A stretch of 64,000 nucleotides of DNA. Source: Streptomyces sp. D2-8. GTDB lineage: Bacteria > Actinomycetota > Actinomycetes > Streptomycetales > Streptomycetaceae. Each line of letters opens with the position of its first letter. Within the stretch, counting starts at the first letter, position 1. Of this stretch, positions 1-7,525 are shown piece by piece. The notes under the pieces are model-generated. The model was not told the origin of the DNA. It searched no databases and saw nothing but the letters and a program-made list of their open reading frames with translations. The stretch lies in the NCBI RefSeq assembly GCF_023184515.1, contig NZ_JAAHBP010000003.1, positions 558,001 to 622,000 of the forward strand, read 5' to 3'. A program made the position numbers and the translations under genes.

Positions 1-1
1 C

Positions 2-691
2 ACCGGCCCGTACACGATCCGCCGGACGGGCGACTGGGCGGGCTGGGGAAGCTACCGCGAGGGCCCGGCGCTGGTGCAGCTCGACAACGGCGGCTGGCGC
101 ATGTTCTTCGACGGTTACGGCGACGGGAACTACTACTACAGCGACAGCCACGACACCTTCGCCACCTGGTCGGCACCGGCCGCGCTGCCCGGGATCTCCG
201 GCACGGCACGGCACTTCACGGTGGTCAAGGAGACGGTCACGGGCGGCCCGAGCCTGTCCCGGAACGTCACGCGCTCCTTCCGGTCGGCCAACTACCCGAC
301 CCGCTACTGGCAGCAGCAGTCCTCGCTCCTCAACCTGCCCGTGGTCAGCGGCTCCAGCACCACCGCCGGGAAGCAGGCCGCCACCTTCACGGTCGTCGCC
401 GGCCTGGCCGACGGCAGCGGCTGCTCCTTCCGCGACGCGGCCGGCAACTACCTGCGCCACTGGGACTTCCGCGCCCGCTTCGACCCGAACGACGGCACGA
501 GCACCTTCGCCAAGGACGCCACGTTCATCCTCCGGACGGGCACGGCCTCGGGCTCCGTCCGCTTCGAGTCGTACAACTACCCGGGCCACTACCTGCGCCA
601 CTACGCCTACCAACTGCGCGTGGAGCGCTCCAACGGAACCGATCAGTTCCGCCAGGACAGTTCGTTCACGCCAGTGACAGCGTGGGCCTGA
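2..691 (+). CDS. Secreted glycoside hydrolase (GH43-like), C-terminal part with AbfB domain; 5' end outside window
   Basis: The frame is open from base 2 to the TGA at 689-691, so the gene begins before the window. The first 70 or so residues, with a W-A-G-W-G-S-Y-R-E-G-P-A-L run and a G-W-R-M-F-F-D-G-Y motif, look like the last blades of a five-bladed propeller arabinofuranosidase/xylosidase. From S-F-R-S-A-N-Y-P-T-R-Y onward it matches the AbfB (CBM42) arabinofuranose-binding module: repeated F/L-R-S-x-N-Y-P and Y-L-R-H motifs about 50 residues apart, typical of its beta-trefoil lobes. Family knowledge says such enzymes are secreted and trim arabinose side chains from plant hemicellulose. 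The catalytic part is not visible, so the exact activity is inferred. Confidence 0.8.
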   Translation, partial: TGPYTIRRTGDWAGWGSYREGPALVQLDNGGWRMFFDGYGDGNYYYSDSHDTFATWSAPAALPGISGTARHFTVVKETVTGGPSLSRNVTRSFRSANYPTRYWQQQSSLLNLPVVSGSSTTAGKQAATFTVVAGLADGSGCSFRDAAGNYLRHWDFRARFDPNDGTSTFAKDATFILRTGTASGSVRFESYNYPGHYLRHYAYQLRVERSNGTDQFRQDSSFTPVTAWA

Positions 692-713
692 TCTGCACCC
701 GTCGTGACCGCCT

Positions 714-2480
714 TCAGCCGACGTCGAAGACATTCGGCAGCCGGAGGAGGTAACGGGTGCGGTCGTGCCGCTTGAGTGCCTCGAACTCGGGGGCCCGGTA
801 CAAGGGGGTCACGGTGCACCGCTCGGCGGGCGAGCCGATCCGGTCCAGCAGGGCGTTGACGGCCTGCCTCGCCGAGGAGTTGGCGCCCTCCATGGTGGCG
901 AGATCGATGGGCACGGCCACGTAGTCGCCGGCCAGGAAGAAGTTGGGGATCTTCGTGGCCGACCGCGGGCGGTGGTGGAAGGTCCCCACCGGATGGATGA
1001 GCAGCTGTTCCTCGTTCACAGGGTGTGGTGTGCCGAGTCCGTCCACGGCAGGATCGAGGAACCAGGAGTGCAGCACGGAGTCCTTCAGGACCGTACGCCC
1101 GCTGTCGTTGAGCGCCGCCTTCAACTGCGCCCACACCTCGCGGGCGACTTCGGTACGGGTGCACTGCTTGGCCGTCTTGCCGTACAGGATGCCCGGGCGG
1201 TCCCACTCGGAGACGTCCACGGACAGGCAGTCCGCGACCGTCCCGTCGCCGAAGTCGGCGGGGAAGTCGTGGCCCGGCCAGTGCTGGGCCTGGGCGATCG
1301 CGGTCAGCGACCACGGGGAGTCGATGAGGTCGAGGTGGCCGTGCAGGATCGGCGTACGTTCGGTCAGATAGAACTGAATGCCGGTCATCCAGTCCGTCTC
1401 CAGCCGGTCGCACTCGGCCAGTTGGGGGTCGGCGGCGCGTACGGCGGAGTTCCATGTGCGGCGGGCGTGCTCGACCGGCATCGCCGAGATGTAGTGGTCG
1501 GCGGTGACGGTCCGGCGCGCGCCTGCCGGGTCCTCCACGACGGCCCCGGCGATCACACCCCCGCCCAGGCTCAGGTCCCGTACGGTCCAGCCGACGCGGA
1601 ACTCGACCCCGAGTGATCTCAGGTGCGTCACCCAGGGGTCGATCCAGGCCTCGTTGGTGGGCGCGTTGAGGATCCGGTCCAGCGGTCCGTCCGCGCCGCG
1701 CCCGAGAAGGTTGAAGGCGAAGGCCTCCAGCAGGGTGGCGACCGTACGGGTGCTGGCCTCCTCCGCCTTGGTGGCCACGATGTTGCGGGTGATGCCGACG
1801 GCGAGGATCCGCTGGTAGTCGTAGGACATCCGTCCGGCCCGTACGAACTCCCACCACGGGGTCCGCTCCCATACGTCGTCGCGGCGCTCGTCGCAGCTGG
1901 TGAGGAAGACCAGGAAGCGGTTGGCGAAGTAGAGGGCCTCGTGGAGGGGGAGGTTGAAGGCGGTGTCCAGGACCGAAGTGAAGGCGCGGCGGATCTCGTC
2001 GGGGGTGAGTTCGGCCGGGGTGTTGCCGGGCCAGGGCAGCGGGATCCGGATGTCCTCGCGGCCGCCCGACCGGGCGAACAGCATTTCCTTGGGGGCGACG
2101 AGGTTGTCGTGGACACCGCCCGGGTTGCCGGGGACCGGGATGCGCCGCATGGTGTCGGGCAGGTTGTGGTAGATGCCGGGGATGAAGCGGAAACCGTGCT
2201 CCCCCGGCAGGGGGCGGCGGCCGCCCGTGCCGCTGCCCGGTACGTCCATGCTGCGGGCCTTGCCGCCCAGCGCCTTGCGTTCGTAGACCGTGACCCGGAA
2301 GCCGCGCTCGGCGAGTTCGTGCGCGGCCGTGAGCCCGGCGACGCCCCCGCCCAGTACGGCCACGGTCCGCGGTGTCGCGCCGTTCTCGGCCGAAGCCCGC
2401 TGGGGGGTTCCGAGGGCGACCCCGCCGCCGGCGGCGGCCGCGGCGGTGCCCAGGAATGTTCTGCGCGTGGTGCCGCTCAT
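714..2480 (-). CDS. Tat-exported FAD-dependent amine-oxidase/phytoene-desaturase-like oxidoreductase
   Basis: 588 residues. The N-terminus has a twin-arginine signal (T-T-R-R-T-F-L-G followed by an Ala/Gly-rich segment), so the folded flavoprotein is probably exported. After it comes a dinucleotide-binding motif, V-A-V-L-G-G-G-V-A-G-L-T-A-A-H-E-L, with an acidic V-Y-E-R strand end, as in the flavin amine oxidase/phytoene desaturase superfamily. The C-terminus has the family's F-F-L-A-G-D-Y FAD contact. Substrate cannot be read from the sequence. It stands alone: the upstream neighbour on the same strand ends before a strong hairpin, so it should have its own promoter in 2481-2626. Start chosen at the Met that begins the Tat signal. 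Confidence 0.8.
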   Translation of the reverse strand: MSGTTRRTFLGTAAAAAGGGVALGTPQRASAENGATPRTVAVLGGGVAGLTAAHELAERGFRVTVYERKALGGKARSMDVPGSGTGGRRPLPGEHGFRFIPGIYHNLPDTMRRIPVPGNPGGVHDNLVAPKEMLFARSGGREDIRIPLPWPGNTPAELTPDEIRRAFTSVLDTAFNLPLHEALYFANRFLVFLTSCDERRDDVWERTPWWEFVRAGRMSYDYQRILAVGITRNIVATKAEEASTRTVATLLEAFAFNLLGRGADGPLDRILNAPTNEAWIDPWVTHLRSLGVEFRVGWTVRDLSLGGGVIAGAVVEDPAGARRTVTADHYISAMPVEHARRTWNSAVRAADPQLAECDRLETDWMTGIQFYLTERTPILHGHLDLIDSPWSLTAIAQAQHWPGHDFPADFGDGTVADCLSVDVSEWDRPGILYGKTAKQCTRTEVAREVWAQLKAALNDSGRTVLKDSVLHSWFLDPAVDGLGTPHPVNEEQLLIHPVGTFHHRPRSATKIPNFFLAGDYVAVPIDLATMEGANSSARQAVNALLDRIGSPAERCTVTPLYRAPEFEALKRHDRTRYLLRLPNVFDVG

Positions 2481-2626
2481 TTGCCACCCCTTACCGTCGG
2501 TAACATCGGCGCACGAGGATATGGGCGAGGTGACAATCCCGGAAGACGGCCGACGGGACTTTGGCTTGATGCCGCATCACTCGGTGGCGGTCACGTCGCA
2601 GGCTCCGGTGGGACGGCGCTACGGAG

Positions 2627-2679
2627 GCCGGGCCACCACTTCCCCCCGACCGCGGGGCGGGGGGAAGTGGTGGCCCGGC
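2627..2679. terminator. Perfect 21-bp inverted repeat, intrinsic-type terminator
   Basis: Arms 2627-2647 and 2659-2679 are exact reverse complements with an 11-nt loop; arms start with GCCGGGCCACC. It lies 10 bp past the end of the small secreted protein gene at 2689. No U tract follows, which is usual in Streptomyces. The loop itself is GC-rich. Confidence 0.75.
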
Positions 2680-2688
2680 TGGAGGGGG

Positions 2689-3138
2689 TCAGCGGGTGAA
2701 GGTGACCCGGTGCTCCTTCAGGGAGCCGCAGTTGGAGCCGTACACCTGCACGTACGTGTTGGCGATGCTGCCGCCCCAGTCCACGCAGTGGCCCTTGCCG
2801 TAGACGTAGGTCGGACCGGCGTACGACGTGAAGAGGCCCTCGTCGTAGTGGCTCTCCTCGGTGTCCGGGACGTAGATCCAGGCGGACATGTTCACGGCCT
2901 TGCCCGGATTGTTGCGGATGGTCGCGACGCAGTTCTGGCCGTTGGAGGCGTTGTAGGTCAGGTAGACGGTCCCCAGCGAGCCGACGGTCGCCGAGTTGAC
3001 CGTCTTGTACGCACTTCCGCAGACCTTCTGCGGGGTGGTGTTGGGCGCGGCCGAGGCCGGCGACGCCAGGGCGGTCATGGTCCCCACGGACAGTGCCGCC
3101 ACGGCGGATACGGCCAGGACGGAACGGGTGAATCGCAT
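2689..3138 (-). CDS. Small secreted protein, spore-associated protein A-like
   Basis: 149 residues from the ATG at 3138, which has GGGGGAA seven bases upstream; a farther upstream in-frame ATG (3201) has no such site and would bury the signal peptide. Residues 1-30 are a Sec signal peptide (R-F-T-R, hydrophobic Ala/Val core, A-S-A-A cleavage). The mature part has three Cys (K-V-C-G-S, Q-N-C-V-A, G-H-C-V-D-W-G-G, and a fourth in S-N-C-G-S), consistent with disulfides. The motifs K-V-C-G-S-A-Y and T-V-Y-L-T-Y-N resemble proteins annotated as spore-associated protein A in streptomycetes; the family assignment is from memory and the function is unknown. Confidence 0.65.
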   Translation of the reverse strand: MRFTRSVLAVSAVAALSVGTMTALASPASAAPNTTPQKVCGSAYKTVNSATVGSLGTVYLTYNASNGQNCVATIRNNPGKAVNMSAWIYVPDTEESHYDEGLFTSYAGPTYVYGKGHCVDWGGSIANTYVQVYGSNCGSLKEHRVTFTR

Positions 3139-3484
3139 ATTTCCCCCTTGCAACTCTTCGAGGTGGTTGCTCCTGCATGGTGTGACCCGCGGGGTACTCA
3201 AAGGGTTGTGCGTCAGTTCGCTGGAAAAACGGGGGAGTTGAGGGCGAGTGTGATCGGCGGCCGGGTTCCGTGGCCGCGGATGGCCGAGTGTCCCCAGGCT
3301 TCGACCGCTTTACTCACGAGTCACTTATGGCACACGCGAGATCCAGAGGATCTGTGCAGGGGTGTCACACGGGCTGCACGCCGCCCTTTCAAAGTCTCGT
3401 TAGCGTTACGGCTCGATCCCACGTGCGAACGTGACCAGGGCGCGGCCGGCGAGCCGCCGGAACAGCCAGATCGGGAAACCACAC
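3139..3484. other. Divergent intergenic region (about 345 bp)
   Basis: It separates the secreted protein gene (- strand) from the zinc-ribbon gene (+ strand) and must hold both promoters. Base composition becomes less GC-rich around 3310-3410. I found no clear -35/-10 pair and no strong repeat. Confidence 0.4.
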
Positions 3485-4435
3485 ATGGACTACTGCTCCT
3501 CGTGCCGTCGGCACCTCAACGGCGCCTTGGTCTGCCCGGGGTGCGGCGCCTACGCCCCGGACATCGACCCCTGCGCCGTCGCCGGCCGCAGCGACCCGGC
3601 CCCCGCGCCCGCCATGGCCCCGGGCAAGCCGGCAGCCTGGGAGTACCCGGCCGCCCTCGGCGCCTGGCACGACGGGACCGTGTGGGACGAGACTCCGGCG
3701 CGCAGGCAGGAGCGCCCCGGTGCCGGCTCGACCGACGACTACGACGCCCCGGACGCGGACGCGGACGCGGACACGGACTCGGGCACCGGCACCGACACGG
3801 CCGAGGGCTACGAAGCCCGGCCGCCGGGGCGGGCCGCCCGGCGCCGCCAGATGGCCCGCTGGAAGAAGAACCAGCGCCGGGCCGTGGTGGCGACGGCGGT
3901 CGCGCTCGTCGGAGGCGGTCTGACCGTCGCCGCGATGAACGGGAACGCGAAGCCCGGCGTGCAGGCGTCCACGACGCCAAAGGACACGACCATGGGCGGT
4001 GCCGCGGGGGAGGCGCCGACGTACACCGAACCGACGCCGGGCCAGGACGACACCCCGCGCTCCGCGCCCACCCCGACGACTCCGTCGCAGGCCGACCGCG
4101 CCTCGCGCCACCAGCAGTCCCGGGCCGCCGACCCCCGCACCGGGCCGGCGGACACGCGGACGGACTCGGCCGCCACGCCCCGCGAGCTGCCGCTGACGAC
4201 CGCACCCCAGCGGAAGACCGTCACGGACACCGCCGGCACGACAGCCGGCAACGCCGGTTCGGCCGCGTCGAAGGCCACTGAGCCGACGACCCCGCCGGCC
4301 GCCGGGTCCGGCTCGGACGCGGAGCAGCCGACGTCCCCCTCGACATCCCCGCCCGCGGACACCACTTCCCCCGAGACGCCTCCCTCCGACTCGAAGTCGA
4401 AGGAACTCTGCCTGCTCGTCATCTGCCTGGGCTAG
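3485..4435 (+). CDS. Zinc-ribbon single-pass membrane protein (SCO2400-like)
   Basis: 316 residues, starting M-D-Y-C-S-S-C-R-R-H-L at the ATG 3485 rather than an in-frame GTG at 3431, because the Cys ribbon begins here. C4-x2-C7 and C18-x2-C21 form a four-cysteine zinc ribbon. A charged segment (R-R-R-Q-M-A-R-W-K-K-N-Q-R-R) precedes one hydrophobic helix (A-V-V-A-T-A-V-A-L-V-G-G-G-L-T-V-A-A), followed by a long Thr/Pro/Ala-rich, presumably extracytoplasmic tail ending in K-E-L-C-L-L-V-I-C-L-G. An Asp/Ala repeat (A-D-A-D-A-D-T-D) sits before the helix. The ribbon-TM-tail plan fits an uncharacterised actinobacterial family; no role can be assigned. The two Cys at the extreme C-terminus are unusual. 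Confidence 0.7.
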   Translation: MDYCSSCRRHLNGALVCPGCGAYAPDIDPCAVAGRSDPAPAPAMAPGKPAAWEYPAALGAWHDGTVWDETPARRQERPGAGSTDDYDAPDADADADTDSGTGTDTAEGYEARPPGRAARRRQMARWKKNQRRAVVATAVALVGGGLTVAAMNGNAKPGVQASTTPKDTTMGGAAGEAPTYTEPTPGQDDTPRSAPTPTTPSQADRASRHQQSRAADPRTGPADTRTDSAATPRELPLTTAPQRKTVTDTAGTTAGNAGSAASKATEPTTPPAAGSGSDAEQPTSPSTSPPADTTSPETPPSDSKSKELCLLVICLG

Positions 4436-4457
4436 GGCCTGTCGTTTGGATCAGGCC
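4436..4457. repeat. Small stem-loop at the 5' edge of a truncated gene
   Basis: GGCCTG (4436-4441) pairs with CAGGCC (4452-4457) around TCGTTTGGAT. It directly follows the stop codon of the zinc-ribbon gene and abuts the point where the methyltransferase remnant loses its N-terminus, so it may mark a recombination or small-element end. From memory similar sequence occurs repeatedly in Streptomyces genomes; this needs a genome search. Confidence 0.45.
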
Positions 4458-5021
4458 GCAGTACCTTCGGGCGCATGGCTGACGAGTGCTTCCGGCATCC
4501 GCGACATCGGCTGCGGGACAGGGGTGTTCGCGCTGGCGCTGGCCGAACGCGGCATCGAGGTCGTCGGCGTCGATCCCGCCGCGGCGGCCCTGGACGTGGC
4601 GCGTGGCAAGCCGGGCGGCGAGCGGGTGCGGTGGATCCACGGCGACGCGACGCGCCTGCCGCCGCTCGCCGCCGACCTCGCGACGGTGACCGGCAACGCC
4701 GCCCAGGAGATCGTCGACCCGGAGGAGTGGAACCGCGAGCCCACGTACGGCGTGACGGACGTGCCCGGCGTCGGTGCCGTCGGGTGCTGGGCCGAGCTGC
4801 TCGACGTGAGCGGACCGCTGGTGACGTTCCGGTGGACCTGTGTGTTCGCGGCGGACGGGCAGACGCTGGGGTCGGACTCGACGCTGTGCTTTCGCGAGCG
4901 GCAGGGGATCGAGGTGGAACTCGCCGCGCAGGGTTACGCGGTGGAGGACGTGCGCGACGCACCCGACCGGCCGGGCCGGAAGTTCGTGTTCGTCGCACGA
5001 CGCCCGGAAACCGCCTCCTGA
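4446..5021 (+). pseudogene. Class I SAM methyltransferase, 5'-truncated and internally deleted
   Basis: The reading frame retains motif I (D-I-G-C-G-T-G-V-F-A-L), the acidic end of beta-2 (V-G-V-D-P) and R-W-I-H-G-D-A-T, then a normal C-terminal half ending V-F-V-A-R-R-P. Two parts are missing compared with the family: the ~40 residues before motif I (a family member should have a helical N-terminus; here a TTG start would give only a random 17-residue leader), and about 35 residues between D-P-E-E-W and N-R-E-P-T-Y, where the region with the F-E-T-R-D-P strand should be. The junction sits in GAGGAGTGG (4722-4730). The frame is open, so a short protein may be made, but it should not fold as an active enzyme. 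Confidence 0.7.
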
Positions 5022-5108
5022 GGCGGCCCCGCCGACTCCGCGGCATGCGGGAGCCGACCGTACAATCCTCGCGACCAAATCGGGGGCGACATCAGCGGGG
5101 GAGTCCGC

Positions 5109-5906
5109 GTGGAAACGATCATCGTGCAGTTGCCCGGTACCGTCCAGTGGGGGACGGTCGAGACGGGCAGTCCCGAACTGATCCACCTGGGGCCGGGGGA
5201 CATCGCAGACTTCGGACGCGGCGGGGCGGGGGTCCGCATCGTCCTGACCGACCCCGGGATCTCCCGCCGAGCCGGGCAACTGGAAGCCGCGGGGGACTAC
5301 TGGCGGCTGTCCAACTTCAGCCGCAGCGTGTCCTATGTGGTGGAGAACCTGGAGGGGGCCGGGGAGTACCTCACCGTCGCGCCCGGGCGGCTCGGGGCGC
5401 CCGTGCCCTTCGAGTTCTCCCGCGTGGTGCTGCCCGCCCTGTCCGGCACCGCCACGTTCAAGGTGTTCGCACCGCAGCACGCCTATCTCGGCGAGCAGTC
5501 CGTGCCGGGCGGCGGCGAACAGACCGTCCACCCCTTCGCCCTGGACCAGACGTCGAAGTACTTCCTCGTCCTGGTGGCTCTGTGCGAACCCCGGCTGCGC
5601 GACCCCTCCGACTCGGCACTGCCCGGCGTCGGGCAGATCGTGGAGCGGCTGCGGCCGCTGGAGTCCTGCCGGGATCTGACGCGCTCCGCGGTCAACTACC
5701 ACATCGACTACCTCGCCTTCGCCAAACTGCGCCTGGACGTCGGCGAGGAGGCCACGACCGCGGCCGACGGCGGCCGCACCGGCGCCAAGCGCACCCGGCT
5801 CGCCTCCGTCGCCCTGCGCTTCGGCCTGGTCCGCGAGGAACACCTCGGCCTGCTGCCGCCCCGCGGTGCCGGCCGCCTCACCGACCCGCAGGAGGCCGGC
5901 GCATGA
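5109..5906 (+). CDS. FHA-like regulatory protein with C-terminal helical (HTH-like) region, partner of the next kinase
   Basis: 265 residues from GTG 5109, with GCGGGGGAG just upstream. The N-terminal two thirds are all-beta, with S-R-R-A-G-Q-L and W-R-L-S-N-F-S segments in the places where FHA domains have their phosphothreonine-contacting Arg/Ser/Asn. The C-terminal third (S-A-V-N-Y-H-I-D-Y-L, then R-T-R-L-A-S-V-A-L-R-F-G-L-V) looks like a winged-helix region. The stop overlaps the kinase start (ATGA, 5903-5906), so the two are translationally coupled; the likely job is to read or transmit phosphorylation by that kinase. FHA identity is inferred from pattern, not a database match. Confidence 0.6.
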   Translation: METIIVQLPGTVQWGTVETGSPELIHLGPGDIADFGRGGAGVRIVLTDPGISRRAGQLEAAGDYWRLSNFSRSVSYVVENLEGAGEYLTVAPGRLGAPVPFEFSRVVLPALSGTATFKVFAPQHAYLGEQSVPGGGEQTVHPFALDQTSKYFLVLVALCEPRLRDPSDSALPGVGQIVERLRPLESCRDLTRSAVNYHIDYLAFAKLRLDVGEEATTAADGGRTGAKRTRLASVALRFGLVREEHLGLLPPRGAGRLTDPQEAGA

Positions 5907-7462
5907 CGACGCCCGGGGAACGGGACGACGAGCTGGAGGCGCCCCGCCCGCCCGGCCTCCCGGAGGGCTTCCGCATCGAGGGCTGGGAGGTGGGCGCGGT
6001 CATCGGCTCCGGCGGCTGGGGGACCGTGTACGAAGCCCGTGCGGTCGCCGACGGCACGCTCGTCGCGGTGAAGGTGCTCCCGACCGGTGCCCTCGGGCCC
6101 GGGCAGCGCGCGGCGCTCGGTGAACTCGTGGCGCGCGAGATCCGGTTCAGCGCGGAGGCCGACCACCCCCACCTCGTCCGCACCCACGCGGTGTGCACCG
6201 TCGAGGCACCGGAACTGCCCTCCCTGGACGGCGCGTTCGCGCTGGTCATGGACCGGGCCGAGGCCAGCCTGAAGGACGTACTGGACGCCGCCGCGAGGGG
6301 CGGGCCGATCGCGGACGCCGACCGTGTCCTGCGCGGAGTCGCCGCCGGACTCGCCCACATGCACGACGCCGGGTGGGTGCACGGCGACCTCAAACCCGCC
6401 AACGTCCTGCTGGGCCCGGGCGGTCAGGTGTGGCTGGCGGACTTCGGCCTGGCCGCCGAACTCGACGGCACCCACGCCCACTTGCCGCCCCTCGGCACCC
6501 TCGACCACCTGCCGCCCGAGTGGTGGTCCCAGCGCACCGGCACCCAGGGCGCCGTCGTCCGGCCCACCGCCGACATCTGGGCCTTCGGCGTCCTCGCCCA
6601 CCAGGTGCACACCGGCGGACTCCACCCCTTCCCGGGCGCGACGGCCCGGGCCCGCTCGCTCGCCGCCCAGACCTACGCACGCGGCACCGCGCCCTTGCGG
6701 CTCGACGCCGGCCTCGACGAGGACATGCGCCGGCTGATCGCCGACTGCCTCGCCCCGGACCACGCCGCCCGCCTCCCGCACACGGCCCACGGCATCGCCG
6801 CCCGGGTCGAGGCCATCACCGGCGGCCCGCCCCGCCGCCGAAGACGCCTGGTGCCCGCTGCCGCGGCCGGGATCGTCGTCCTGACCGCCGCCGCCGTCGC
6901 CGGGGCGGCCCTGCTCGGCGGAGGCGTCGGCACCCGGGACGACGACCGCGACGGCGACGCCCCCACCCCCGCCGTCACCGGTACGCCCAGCCCGCCGGCC
7001 GGTGAGATCCCCGAGAACTCCGACGTACCCGAGGCGCTGCGCCCCGTCATCGCCCGCGCGGCCCACCGCTGCACCGACGAGGAGATCACCCCCGCCCTGC
7101 TCGCCGCGCTGATCAAAGCGGAGAGCAACTTCGACGCGAAGGCCTCCCGCCCGGAGAGCGAGGAGTACGGCATCGCCATGTGGACGCCGTCGGTGTTCCG
7201 GGCCTGGGCGGTGGACGGGGACGGTGACGGCGACAAGGACCACATGTCGCCGCCGGACGCGATCTCCACCATGAGCCTGTACGTGTGCTGGCTCGACCAG
7301 CGCTTCAAGCAGGCCGGGCTGCCGAAGAAGGACCTGCCCGCGCTCGTCGCGGCCGGCTACCGCACCAGTGACCGCACGGTCATCGAGGAGCGCGGCGTAC
7401 CCGAGCGGGTCCGGCCGCACGTGGACAAGGTGATGCGCTACCTCGCCGAGTACGAACGCTGA
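5903..7462 (+). CDS. Membrane Ser/Thr protein kinase with extracytoplasmic lytic-transglycosylase domain
   Basis: 519 residues. Kinase domain about 25-300: glycine loop G-S-G-G-W-G (35-40), ATP lysine K57 in V-A-V-K, catalytic H-G-D-L-K-P-A-N (H160, D162) and a D-F-G. A basic R-R-R-R stretch leads to one hydrophobic helix (about 317-340), then a short Pro/Thr linker. Residues 375-519 look like an actinobacterial MltB/SLT-type transglycosylase: A-L-I-K-A-E-S-N-F with candidate catalytic Glu 407, Y-G-I-A-M-W-T-P-S and a Ca-site-like D-G-D-G-D-G-D-K-D. By topology the kinase is cytoplasmic and the muralytic fold faces the wall. It may bind or cut peptidoglycan and signal inward. HGD in place of HRD marks a non-RD kinase. 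A perfect terminator follows at 7475. Confidence 0.85.
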   Translation: MTTPGERDDELEAPRPPGLPEGFRIEGWEVGAVIGSGGWGTVYEARAVADGTLVAVKVLPTGALGPGQRAALGELVAREIRFSAEADHPHLVRTHAVCTVEAPELPSLDGAFALVMDRAEASLKDVLDAAARGGPIADADRVLRGVAAGLAHMHDAGWVHGDLKPANVLLGPGGQVWLADFGLAAELDGTHAHLPPLGTLDHLPPEWWSQRTGTQGAVVRPTADIWAFGVLAHQVHTGGLHPFPGATARARSLAAQTYARGTAPLRLDAGLDEDMRRLIADCLAPDHAARLPHTAHGIAARVEAITGGPPRRRRRLVPAAAAGIVVLTAAAVAGAALLGGGVGTRDDDRDGDAPTPAVTGTPSPPAGEIPENSDVPEALRPVIARAAHRCTDEEITPALLAALIKAESNFDAKASRPESEEYGIAMWTPSVFRAWAVDGDGDGDKDHMSPPDAISTMSLYVCWLDQRFKQAGLPKKDLPALVAAGYRTSDRTVIEERGVPERVRPHVDKVMRYLAEYER

Positions 7463-7474
7463 GCGGCACGCACG

Positions 7475-7512
7475 CGAGCGGTGGGCGGGGCCGAGGCCCC
7501 GCCCACCGCTCG
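7475..7512. terminator. Perfect 18-bp hairpin between convergent genes
   Basis: Arms 7475-7492 and 7495-7512 (CGAGCGGTGGGCGG...) pair exactly around a 2-nt loop. It lies between the kinase stop (7462) and the end of the serine hydrolase gene (7526), so it can serve both strands. Confidence 0.8.
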
Positions 7513-7525
7513 TCCCCCGTTCCCG

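Noticed and set aside
3750..3800. Short GACGCG-type tandem repeat
   Set aside because: It is codon-level repetition of Asp-Ala in the linker of the zinc-ribbon protein, not an independent repeat element.
4475..5902. Open frame continuous with the kinase, extending it about 476 codons upstream
   Set aside because: The extension is Arg/Pro-rich without motifs and overlaps the methyltransferase remnant and FHA-like gene; the kinase ATG at 5903 is coupled to the preceding stop.
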